Counted from the stretch's first letter, positions 1-5,727 are shown. The stretch: DNA of 6,002 nt from an uncultured Eubacteriales bacterium (GCA_934444695.1 CAKSDF010000119.1:1-6002); one strand, 5' to 3'. Made by a program: numbers and translations. Notes: generated from the letters alone by a model not told the origin.

Positions 1-1
1 G

Positions 2-367
2 GATATTCAGAGCGGCATCCATGCGCACAACATGGAGCGAATGCTGATGCAGGAACTGGACGATTGCCAAGTTGTGATCTCCGAATCGCCGGACGCTACG
101 CCCGAATGGTGCAAAACGCATCGGCCCGATGTTCTTTTAATGGAGGTCAAGGCGTTCTCGCCGTGGATGTTCTCCGAGCGAATGGCAATTCGTGATAAGG
201 TCAAACGCAGCACGGAAAGCTGTCGGATCATTCTTTTTGTGGATGACGAAAGCGATGGAGAGCTGACCAAAAAGGTACGGCAGGCAAAGCGTGAAGGTCT
301 TATTGACGCCTTCCTGTTCGGCTCGGTGTCCGAGAACTACTTCGCTTCGGTAATCGACAGTGTGTAA
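2..367 (+). CDS. Stand-alone degenerate receiver-like domain protein (5' partial)
   Basis: The reading frame is open from the window edge, so the true start lies upstream; the ATG at 32 is probably internal. About 121 residues are visible and the protein ends without any output domain, so it looks like a single response-regulator receiver domain. The visible fold pattern is an acidic residue followed by a helix (DIQSGIHAHN), a hydrophobic strand ending the DVLLMEV motif where receivers carry the phospho-acceptor Asp, a later strand RIILFV, and the final strand/helix IDAFLFGSVSE. The residue at the phospho-acceptor position is Glu (codon 143-145), and the position of the conserved Lys appears to be Gly (codon 320-322), so normal phosphotransfer is unlikely. 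By inference it is a pseudo-receiver that binds partners constitutively. The assignment rests on pattern only; a different Rossmann-like alpha/beta family is possible. No clear terminator follows. Confidence 0.5.
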   Translation, partial: DIQSGIHAHNMERMLMQELDDCQVVISESPDATPEWCKTHRPDVLLMEVKAFSPWMFSERMAIRDKVKRSTESCRIILFVDDESDGELTKKVRQAKREGLIDAFLFGSVSENYFASVIDSV

Positions 368-447
368 ATCATCCTAAAGCCGGAGGCGGCGGTAAAACGC
401 CTTGCCTTCAATCGGGAGTAAAACGTATTTACTTAAAGGAGGACAAA
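368..447 (+). other. Spacer between receiver-like gene and dockerin gene
   Basis: This 80-bp gap holds a small inverted repeat, AGGCG (384-388) with CGCCT (398-402), not followed by a T tract, so it is not a convincing terminator. The octamer GTAAAACG occurs at 392-399 and 418-425. The stretch 418-432 has matching 5-bp arms GTAAA/TTTAC. AAAGGAGG at 435-442, five bases before the ATG, is the ribosome binding site of the next gene. I see no good promoter; a TTGCCT/TATTTA pair is too weak to call. Confidence 0.5.
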
Positions 448-3400
448 ATGAACATAGCAAAAAAATCAATCGGGCTTTTATTATCGCTTATACTGAGTAT
501 TTCAGCATTATTTACCGTTCCGGCAACAACAGCGTCGGCCTCCGGTTATGACGGGCAGACCGTAAAAATCGGCAATTTGGATTATGATCCCGGCTTTAAG
601 ACCTATGAGCAGTGGAAGACCCTTGTACCCGATCTTAAGAAGTTTGAGATTTCTCAGGACGGAGAATTTGTGCTCTACGGTTATGATACTTACGGCAGCA
701 GATATTTAAAACTTGAACAGCCGATAGGGGTAAGAGCGCCGCTGACCGTCCGAAAGGGCGAAACGGTGGTCCTCGACCTGAACGGCTGGCGCTGCATAAA
801 CTTTACCGAACGCGGAACCATGCTGGATGTGGAAGAGGGAGGAACCCTTTTTATTCTTGATTCCCACAGCATTAGCAAGTCGACCTACACTTCTGATAGC
901 TATATCTTTTCCAATATAAAGGACGCAATTATTGCAAATGTCAACGGAAACATGGTAATGCTCGGCGGATTTTTTGAATGTATTTCGGGTCCCGATTCGG
1001 GCGGATATAATATGTACATCGGTGAAAAGGGCGTCGTTCACATAAACGGCGGCGGATTGCTTCGCAAAAGCTCATATTCGTATATGTATGCCAACAGTTC
1101 TTATCACCATATCGACCCGAAATCCAAAGGTGAGATTCATCTTTACAACGGCTACGTTTTGACTATGCAGGGCAGTCGTGAAACCAACCCCCTTTGCGGC
1201 GACAACAGCAGCAAGGTGATTTTCCATACCGACGAGGTACTTATCAGCGGAGGAATCTATACTCCTGAAGAAGCCTTTAAAGGAAATGAAATATGGGGCG
1301 ACTTCTTTTTCGGAGAAAAATTTATATACGAGTATTTTACGCCGAATCCCAAGGGCGAAGGGATCTTCTCAAACCGTATTGAAAAACATGTCGGAGAAAC
1401 CCTGAAAGTCGATACAAGATACATATACAGCGGAACCTATCAGCCTTGCGAAAACGGACTTAAGACAATGCTAAGTGTGCTCGGATATGATATGACGGTG
1501 CAATACTGGATCCAGGACAAAGATAAAATTACCGATAAGGGAAGCACCTACGGCTATAAAGACGAGCAGGTAATAGATATTAAAGCCAATAAACCCGGCA
1601 CTTATTTTGTGCTTTTTAAATATGAAATTAAAGAGATCGGATTTTGCTGGCGTACACATATGAAGGTTGAGGTTTTGGAACGTCCGATAGAAGAAGCGAG
1701 AATAGTTACCACTATATTCGCCGATTACCAGACCGATTTCTCGCTGAGTACGCCGGCCGTCGACACGGTTTACTCCCTCTTTGATCCCGGCAAATGGACC
1801 AACGCTCAGGGTAACGAGCTTACAGGCGAGCCGAAAATCGGCGTTATTTACCGCCGCAAGGTAGTGCTTGAGGCGGCTGATGGCTGGAAATTTGATGAGG
1901 ACACCGAGGTTATTACACTTAATACCGAAGCAACGGTTAAACCATATTACACGTCGCTAAGCGCCGACGGAAAATACATGACGATCTATCTTTCGGCCCA
2001 AGCAACGCATAACGTACATAGATTTGAAGAAAAATACGACGATGATTACCATTGGGAGGCATGTATCGGCTGTTCGCTTGTGCGCAATAAATCACCCCAC
2101 AGTTTAAGAAAACTGGGCTCTGTCGCAAGCGACGGCAAGGCGGAATATGAATGTTCTGCCTGCAAGTTCAAGGAAAGACTTGAATGCCCGGCCGACGGTG
2201 AGATTATAAAAAATATAACCGTCCTGCTTAAAGCGCCATTACATGGCGACAGCGCCGAGCAGATTATTCGGAATATAACCATCGGTTCGACAAACCTTGT
2301 CTGCTGCGATATAACCGGTATAACCCTCAAAAACGGCGACGGCAGCGAGTTTGATTCGGCGATCAGAGGCAGCGAGATAAAATACACCGTGAGCCTTAAG
2401 GCAAAAGACGGATATATTTTTGCGTCCGATTTAAGACATTACAGAAGATTCCCCACCGATCTTTCGGGCAAGGAGATTGATCGGGCAGGGGCGGTCGTTT
2501 CATCCGACGGTAAGACCGCGACATTGACCCAGACCATTCCGGGAAACAAAGTTTTAATCCCGGCAACGGTTAAATTTTCTCTGCCCGATATTAAAACGGG
2601 AGAGTCCTTTGCCTCAAAAGCTCCAGTGTTTTCCAGCGATAACGACGCTCTTGACCCCGAACAAAGCGGGTATACGGTGCAGCTTTTCTGGCAGGAAAAC
2701 GAAAAATCCTATTTGGTAATGTTTGATTCCGACGGAAATTTCAACGACCTTTCGTCAAACGGACTTACCGAGGCTCCCATCTTCAAAAACGACATTTCCT
2801 ATAAATACTATGCAGTTCCGAAGGGAACCAAATCAGGGTATAAATATTCGTACGAAATGTCCGGTAGCGGCTCGGCATATCCCGGAACTGTAGGCGAAGG
2901 CGAGATGTTTTTGTTAATCGCAACCGCTCCATGTGCATACGGCGAGTATTTTAAGGCCGAAGACGAAAACAAAATAATGAGCGTTTCGCTTTCGGTAAAA
3001 CAGCCGAAAGCAGGTGAAAGGCCGGGTGAAACAACCGATAGAATAACCCTGCCGGCTTATGCGAACTACACCGTTACCGAGGCTGTGTTCAAGGATGCTA
3101 AATCAAATCCCGTGGATGTTTTTTCTGCCGGAGAGTATACCCTGACGGTAATGCTCCGTGCAAACGGTACGGTTGCTTTTTCTCCGATGTGCGCCTACTC
3201 GGTAAACGGAGAAACAGTATTAGCCGAGGGTGCTTCGGACAGCGAAAAGACTGTTACCGCACACTTTGTAATCAAGGCGGCCGGCGGCAGTATAAGCGGC
3301 AATGTAAAAAGCTTTGGAGAGGACGGGGATAACACATATGTCACCCTCACTGAGCTTGGTCAGAGCAAACCGATTCAAAGCAAGCATTTTTCGGATACTT

Positions 3401-3741
3401 CTTTTGATTATTCCTTTACCGATATAGAAGCCGGAGTATACACGCTCAGGATAACCAACGCAAAACACATCACAAAGGAATATACCCTGACCGTAAACGG
3501 CGATGAATCGAAGCAAAACACTGAGCTTCGTTTAATAGGCGACATTGACTCAAGCCGAAGCATAACGGTGGCCGACGCACTTATGGCTCTCCAGTGTTCG
3601 GTTCATCAAATTTCCCTTGAAGGAGAAAATTATGAAGCTGCCAATGTCAATGCGGACGATAGGATTACGGCAACCGACGCATTGCTTATTTTGCAGTATA
3701 CGGTAGGAAAGATCGAAGACTTTCCGGCTTACGGAGAATAA
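448..3741 (+). CDS. Large secreted modular protein with C-terminal dockerin
   Basis: A 1097-residue exported protein, probably anchored to a cohesin-bearing scaffold or surface protein. The ATG at 448 is fixed by AAAGGAGG five bases upstream and by an immediate signal peptide: KK at 5-6, a hydrophobic core at about 8-24, and a likely cut after ASA (residue 31). Residues about 100-272 carry glycine-rich strand repeats (VVLDLNGW, GGTLFILD, GGFFECISG, VHINGGG, LISGGIY) typical of right-handed beta-helix surface proteins. Three related beta-rich modules follow at about 412-518, 587-710 and 844-943, each with a 'YTVxLxAxxGxxF'-like core. A His/Cys-rich segment (C539, C542, C569, C572, with H521, H524, H535, H551) lies between the first two. 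Residues about 946-1030 resemble a CnaB/carboxypeptidase-regulatory beta-sandwich, and 1029-1091 is a dockerin. I recognise no glycoside hydrolase, esterase, lyase or protease motif, so a binding or structural role is inferred. It is more AT-rich and uses more ATA and AAA codons than the genes around it. Confidence 0.85.
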   Translation: MNIAKKSIGLLLSLILSISALFTVPATTASASGYDGQTVKIGNLDYDPGFKTYEQWKTLVPDLKKFEISQDGEFVLYGYDTYGSRYLKLEQPIGVRAPLTVRKGETVVLDLNGWRCINFTERGTMLDVEEGGTLFILDSHSISKSTYTSDSYIFSNIKDAIIANVNGNMVMLGGFFECISGPDSGGYNMYIGEKGVVHINGGGLLRKSSYSYMYANSSYHHIDPKSKGEIHLYNGYVLTMQGSRETNPLCGDNSSKVIFHTDEVLISGGIYTPEEAFKGNEIWGDFFFGEKFIYEYFTPNPKGEGIFSNRIEKHVGETLKVDTRYIYSGTYQPCENGLKTMLSVLGYDMTVQYWIQDKDKITDKGSTYGYKDEQVIDIKANKPGTYFVLFKYEIKEIGFCWRTHMKVEVLERPIEEARIVTTIFADYQTDFSLSTPAVDTVYSLFDPGKWTNAQGNELTGEPKIGVIYRRKVVLEAADGWKFDEDTEVITLNTEATVKPYYTSLSADGKYMTIYLSAQATHNVHRFEEKYDDDYHWEACIGCSLVRNKSPHSLRKLGSVASDGKAEYECSACKFKERLECPADGEIIKNITVLLKAPLHGDSAEQIIRNITIGSTNLVCCDITGITLKNGDGSEFDSAIRGSEIKYTVSLKAKDGYIFASDLRHYRRFPTDLSGKEIDRAGAVVSSDGKTATLTQTIPGNKVLIPATVKFSLPDIKTGESFASKAPVFSSDNDALDPEQSGYTVQLFWQENEKSYLVMFDSDGNFNDLSSNGLTEAPIFKNDISYKYYAVPKGTKSGYKYSYEMSGSGSAYPGTVGEGEMFLLIATAPCAYGEYFKAEDENKIMSVSLSVKQPKAGERPGETTDRITLPAYANYTVTEAVFKDAKSNPVDVFSAGEYTLTVMLRANGTVAFSPMCAYSVNGETVLAEGASDSEKTVTAHFVIKAAGGSISGNVKSFGEDGDNTYVTLTELGQSKPIQSKHFSDTSFDYSFTDIEAGVYTLRITNAKHITKEYTLTVNGDESKQNTELRLIGDIDSSRSITVADALMALQCSVHQISLEGENYEAANVNADDRITATDALLILQYTVGKIEDFPAYGE
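2008..2172 (+). other. His/Cys-rich zinc-ribbon-like insert (within the 448-3741 gene)
   Basis: Residues 521-575 contain HNVH, then HWEACIGC (C539 and C542), H551, and YECSACKF (C569 and C572). The paired C-x2-C knuckles with nearby histidines look like a metal-binding ribbon. Similar 'HxH...W..C..C...H' segments are common in large surface proteins of Clostridia. The alternative is two disulfides in an exported protein. The metal is inferred, not seen. Confidence 0.55.
3532..3720 (+). other. Type I-like dockerin domain (within the 448-3741 gene)
   Basis: Residues 1029-1091 contain two duplicated calcium-loop-plus-helix segments, the hallmark of dockerins, which bind cohesin domains. Loop 1 begins D1032-I-D1034 and ends at D1043 followed by ALMALQ; loop 2 begins N1066-V-N1068-A-D1070 and ends at D1077 followed by ALLILQY. 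Both loops keep the position-12 Asp and the downstream helix. Loop 1 has Ser instead of the usual Asn/Asp at loop position 5 and lacks the Gly pair, and loop 2 starts with Asn rather than Asp, so calcium binding may be weaker than in canonical cellulosomal dockerins. The putative recognition positions 10-11 are V-A in loop 1 and A-T in loop 2, which are not identical and could give two binding modes. Confidence 0.88.
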
Positions 3742-3785
3742 ATCGGGGTTAATACATAAAAAGTAAATTGTGTGAAACGGGCGGT

Positions 3786-3807
3786 GACGGATCATTCCGC
3801 CTCCGTC
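3786..3807. repeat. Inverted repeat GACGGA/TCCGTC
   Basis: The arms GACGGA (3786-3791) and TCCGTC (3802-3807) match perfectly across a 10-base loop. They compete with overlapping pairings, GGCGG (3780-3784) with CCGCC (3797-3801) and the smaller CGGA-TCAT-TCCG at 3788-3799, so several alternative folds exist. There is no T tract after it on the + strand. Confidence 0.5.
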
Positions 3808-3817
3808 CGTTATGAAA

Positions 3818-3835
3818 GAGGCTTGCAAAAGCCTC
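3818..3835. repeat. Hairpin with GCAA (GNRA-type) tetraloop
   Basis: GAGGCTT (3818-3824) pairs perfectly with AAGCCTC (3829-3835) around the four-base loop GCAA, a GNRA tetraloop when transcribed on the + strand. A seven-pair stem with a stable tetraloop is more likely to work as RNA than as a DNA operator. The bases after it (CTTCCG) are not T-rich, so it is not a standard intrinsic terminator; it may protect the 3' end of the dockerin mRNA. Confidence 0.6.
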
Positions 3836-3836
3836 C

Positions 3837-3875
3837 TTCCGAAAGGCGATCATATTGAATGGCCGCTTTTCGGAA
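3837..3875. repeat. Long-loop inverted repeat TTCCGAAA/TTTCGGAA
   Basis: The eight-base arms at 3837-3844 and 3868-3875 are perfect reverse complements, and the neighbouring G (3845) and C (3866) extend the pairing if one T is bulged. The loop contains ATATTGAATGGCC. The right arm overlaps the left arm of the next hairpin (3873-3878), so both cannot form fully at once. Confidence 0.55.
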
Positions 3876-3885
3876 AGGCTAGTAT
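3855..3885 (+). promoter_or_regulatory. Weak candidate promoter for the 3954 operon
   Basis: TTGAAT (3855-3860) and TAGTAT (3880-3885) resemble a SigA -35/-10 pair, but the 19-base spacer is long and neither hexamer is perfect. It would place transcription start near 3892 and give a leader of about 60 bases before the zinc-finger gene. It is reported because the operon needs a promoter somewhere here and this is the best + strand match I can see. Confidence 0.25.
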
Positions 3886-3891
3886 CCTTTC
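3873..3891. repeat. Hairpin GAAAGG/CCTTTC
   Basis: GAAAGG (3873-3878) pairs with CCTTTC (3886-3891) across the seven-base loop CTAGTAT. It shares bases 3873-3875 with the preceding inverted repeat, which makes an alternating structure possible in a leader transcript. The loop is also the candidate -10 region on either strand. Confidence 0.45.
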
Positions 3892-3907
3892 TACATACGA
3901 CTGTCAA
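3879..3907 (-). promoter_or_regulatory. Candidate reverse-strand promoter
   Basis: Read on the minus strand, 3907-3902 is a perfect TTGACA, and 17 bases later 3884-3879 reads TACTAG, a half-matching -10. The perfect -35 and ideal spacing are notable, but the -10 lacks the conserved final T. It would drive a transcript leftward through the palindromic region and into the 3' end of the dockerin gene in antisense. Confidence 0.25.
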
Positions 3908-3918
3908 CCATACGCATC

Positions 3919-3932
3919 GGGTGTCAACACCC
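3919..3932. repeat. Short dyad GGGTGT-CA-ACACCC before the operon
   Basis: The 14-bp dyad has perfect six-base arms with a two-base centre; as RNA it would be a five-pair stem with a TCAA loop. It ends six bases before the AAGGAGG ribosome site of the zinc-finger gene. The position suits either an operator or an RNA element affecting ribosome access. The heptamer TGTCAAC inside it (3922-3928) also occurs at 3902-3908, exactly 20 bases away. Confidence 0.4.
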
Positions 3933-3938
3933 ACATTT

Positions 3939-3945
3939 AAGGAGG
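3939..3945 (+). promoter_or_regulatory. Ribosome binding site that fixes the start at 3954
   Basis: AAGGAGG lies eight bases before the ATG at 3954. The frame stays open further upstream to a TTG at 3855, but that start has no ribosome site and would make the extra residues cross several hairpins; the zinc-finger cysteines begin only four residues after the chosen start, as expected for the family. Confidence 0.88.
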
Positions 3946-3953
3946 AAAACATT

Positions 3954-4709
3954 ATGGCAAATATTTGTGCGATCTGCGGAGCAAGCATCAATGTGTTCCA
4001 GTCACAGAAGCTGGCGGACGGCAACTACCTATGCCGCAAGGAGTGCTGCAAAAAGGCACTGACAAAGTATTTTGACTTTGTCCATGCCACTCTGCCGGAG
4101 TATCAGTGCCATGTGGCACAGGTAGAGCGTGGAACAAGGATCTGGGAGCAGCTTTTTGTTCCTCGGCTGAAAGTAAAGGATAAGGCCGAAAAGCTGGAGC
4201 GGCACTACCAGCCCCTGATCGTAGCGCCAAGCCTTGGTCTGGCCGCCCTGCTGGAAACCCGCTATAAATTTATGAATTTCGGCAAGAGCGAGCATGCCTG
4301 CGTGTTCCGGCTGGATGATCTGGTGTGCTACGAAACCGAAACGGAAACCAAAACCGTGGACGGCAAGCAGCAAACCGAATATTACATCCACTATGCTTTC
4401 CGCAACACCTCCGGTCTGTCCGACTTCCGTGTGCCCTATGCCAGCTCCGCCGAGTGCCAGTCCGTGGAGAAGTATTTCAACAAGCTCTTCGGCATCCAAA
4501 AGACCCTGGGCAACTCCATGAACAATAGCAGGCGGCAGATAAACGCCATCAAGGATATTGCCTCTGCGGTCAGCGCTGCCGCCAAAGGCGATGATACGGC
4601 GGAAGCCAAGGTTGGCGCCGCACAAGACTCTTTGGACGCCGCCGTTTACGGCGACCGCTCTGAACTGAAAGCCCGTGCCGACGCCGCACTGGCAGCCTTC
4701 GGCGGCTAA
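3954..4709 (+). CDS. DUF4428-like zinc-finger protein
   Basis: A 251-residue protein with no signal peptide or membrane segment, so cytoplasmic. The N-terminus carries a treble-clef-like cysteine set, C5-x2-C8, then C27 and C31/C32, in a pattern (CAICG...KLADGNYLC) typical of DUF4428 proteins, which are presumed to bind zinc. Residues about 110-190 are strand-rich (FRLDDLVCYE, TEYYIHYAFR, DFRVPYAS) and recall the bacterial PH-like segment that often follows this finger. The C-terminal 50 residues are Ala-rich and helical with acidic/basic alternation. The stop is 37 bases before the next gene, in the same direction, so the two are probably co-transcribed with the SPFH gene. Zinc-finger proteins sit next to YdjI-like SPFH genes in several Bacillota (for example ydjG-ydjI in B. 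subtilis), which suggests a role as a regulatory or assembly partner at the membrane. The exact function is unknown. Confidence 0.82.
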   Translation: MANICAICGASINVFQSQKLADGNYLCRKECCKKALTKYFDFVHATLPEYQCHVAQVERGTRIWEQLFVPRLKVKDKAEKLERHYQPLIVAPSLGLAALLETRYKFMNFGKSEHACVFRLDDLVCYETETETKTVDGKQQTEYYIHYAFRNTSGLSDFRVPYASSAECQSVEKYFNKLFGIQKTLGNSMNNSRRQINAIKDIASAVSAAAKGDDTAEAKVGAAQDSLDAAVYGDRSELKARADAALAAFGG

Positions 4710-4746
4710 TCGGACGGATGAGATCAGCAAATAGGAGGTAGACAGG

Positions 4747-5655
4747 ATGAACCTCAAAAAATTAGCGGTGTGGCCGCTCATGCTGTCGCTGGTGCTTACC
4801 CTACTTTCCGGCTGTACGGCAACGCCGGGCGGCACACCAAATACGCCGTCGGGCGACACATCAAATACGCCGTCGGGCGGTAGCACCGATAGACCGTCGG
4901 AGATTACCGAGCAGACCGATCCGAAGCTGCTTTCTTTGCAGAAGGAAATTCGTGACAATGCGTACCCGGCCGGCATGGCCTTTCTCGGCTTTGTGACCGA
5001 AAATGCCGCAGAAAGCGAGCTGCGCAGCTTTTTGAAAAGCAGTCAGTATGCGGAAAAATACACTTTCCTTGCGTATGCTCCTTTTGTGGATGCGGGCGGC
5101 ACAGAGCTGTACGCCGTGGTGGCTGCCGAAAAGGAGTGCTGTGCTTCCGTTTACCGGGCGGCGATCAATGACAGCGGCGAATACGATGTGCAGACGGATA
5201 ATGTCCTTTATGAGGGCAGCGGCACGGACTGCTTCCTGCTGCGCTGTAATGTCAGCGATATTCACGCCAATGCGGTGATTTCGTTCAAGACCGGTGACAC
5301 GATCTTCTCCGTGTTTCCCATGCGCTCCGGCGCGAATGGACGGCTTGTGGCAGACGGCTGCTATGATTTCTCCCTATACGCCGAAGACAACCATGCGCCG
5401 GACAGTGACGCCATCATTGCCTACGGGCTTCTCTCGGAAACAAGCGAGGTGCAATACTACATGGGTTTGGGCATGACCCTGCAATACACCGGGCAGACCC
5501 AGATCATCGACGGGCGTTCCTGCTGGATCTTTGCCCTCGGCACGGAGCATGACGACGGCCAGTTTGTCCGGGAGCACCTCTACGGTGTGTGTGATAATCT
5601 CATCTACACCTACGATGCGCTCAGTGACACATGGAGCGTGCTCGGCGCAGGGTAA
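4747..5655 (+). CDS. Predicted lipoprotein of unknown function
   Basis: A 302-residue exported lipoprotein. AGGAGGT (4733-4739) precedes the ATG at 4747 by seven bases. The N-terminus has KK at 4-5, a hydrophobic stretch 6-20, and a lipobox L20-S-G-C23; lipidation at C23 would anchor it to the outer face of the membrane. Residues about 24-55 are a Pro/Gly/Ser/Thr linker containing an eight-residue tandem repeat (NTPSGD, NTPSGG). The remaining ~245 residues look like one or two mixed alpha/beta domains with strands such as GMAFLGFV, LYAVVAAE, VISFKTGDTIFSVFP and SCWIFALGTE. I do not recognise the family and see no catalytic motif. Cysteines at ECCA, TDCFLLRC, DGCY, SCWIF and VCDN could form disulfides. 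Its place between a zinc-finger gene and an SPFH gene suggests it senses or stabilises something at the cell envelope; that is inference. Confidence 0.85.
   Translation: MNLKKLAVWPLMLSLVLTLLSGCTATPGGTPNTPSGDTSNTPSGGSTDRPSEITEQTDPKLLSLQKEIRDNAYPAGMAFLGFVTENAAESELRSFLKSSQYAEKYTFLAYAPFVDAGGTELYAVVAAEKECCASVYRAAINDSGEYDVQTDNVLYEGSGTDCFLLRCNVSDIHANAVISFKTGDTIFSVFPMRSGANGRLVADGCYDFSLYAEDNHAPDSDAIIAYGLLSETSEVQYYMGLGMTLQYTGQTQIIDGRSCWIFALGTEHDDGQFVREHLYGVCDNLIYTYDALSDTWSVLGAG
4833..4880 (+). repeat. 24-bp tandem repeat in the lipoprotein linker
   Basis: Two copies of a 24-bp unit (4833-4856 and 4857-4880) differ at only two positions and share a perfect 17-base core, AAATACGCCGTCGGGCG. They encode eight residues each in the linker after the lipobox. 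A decayed third copy may follow (ACCGATAGACCGTCGG). Because the unit is a multiple of three, slippage would change linker length without breaking the frame. Confidence 0.85.
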
Positions 5656-5672
5656 CACAGAACGCAACCCTC

Positions 5673-5689
5673 TTCGGGCGCATCCCGAA
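5673..5689. repeat. Hairpin between lipoprotein and SPFH genes
   Basis: TTCGGG (5673-5678) pairs with CCCGAA (5684-5689) around CGCAT. It is followed by an A-rich, not T-rich, run (5688-5706), so it is not an intrinsic terminator on the + strand, and it lacks a T tract on the reverse strand as well. It may mark an mRNA processing or stability point, while the A-rich run would leave the SPFH ribosome site unstructured. Confidence 0.45.
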
Positions 5690-5727
5690 ACAAAAAAATA
5701 AAAACCAATTTGGAAGGAGTCTGTACC

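Larger units (their letters stand above)
3742..3953. other. Palindrome-rich intergenic region
   Basis: This 212-bp gap separates the dockerin gene from the downstream operon. It holds at least five inverted repeats, listed separately where strongest, and no plausible coding sequence. An in-frame extension of the downstream gene back to a TTG at 3855 would read through these repeats and lacks a ribosome site, so I treat it as non-coding. No hairpin is followed by a proper T tract on the + strand, so where transcription of the dockerin gene ends is unclear. Confidence 0.7.

Noticed and set aside
384..402. Intrinsic terminator after the receiver-like gene
   Set aside because: The stem is only five pairs and is followed by TGCCTTCAATC, with no T tract.
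402..431. Promoter for the dockerin gene (TTGCCT...TATTTA)
   Set aside because: Both hexamers are poor and the -10 would almost touch the ribosome site, leaving no room for a normal leader.
3855..3953. N-terminal extension of the zinc-finger gene from a TTG start
   Set aside because: It has no ribosome site, runs through the inverted repeats, and would place 33 low-quality residues before a finger that normally starts at the N-terminus.
3742..3953. Insertion sequence or CRISPR array in the palindromic gap
   Set aside because: There is no transposase, no regularly spaced identical repeats, and no convincing target-site duplication around the region.
4029..4976. Long minus-strand open frame of 315 codons
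   Set aside because: It lies opposite two well-supported genes with good ribosome sites and recognisable N-termini. Its translation has no recognisable family, and such shadow frames are expected in GC-rich coding DNA.
5673..5706. Terminator between lipoprotein and SPFH genes
   Set aside because: The bases after the stem are A-rich instead of T-rich on the + strand, and the reverse strand has no T tract on its downstream side.
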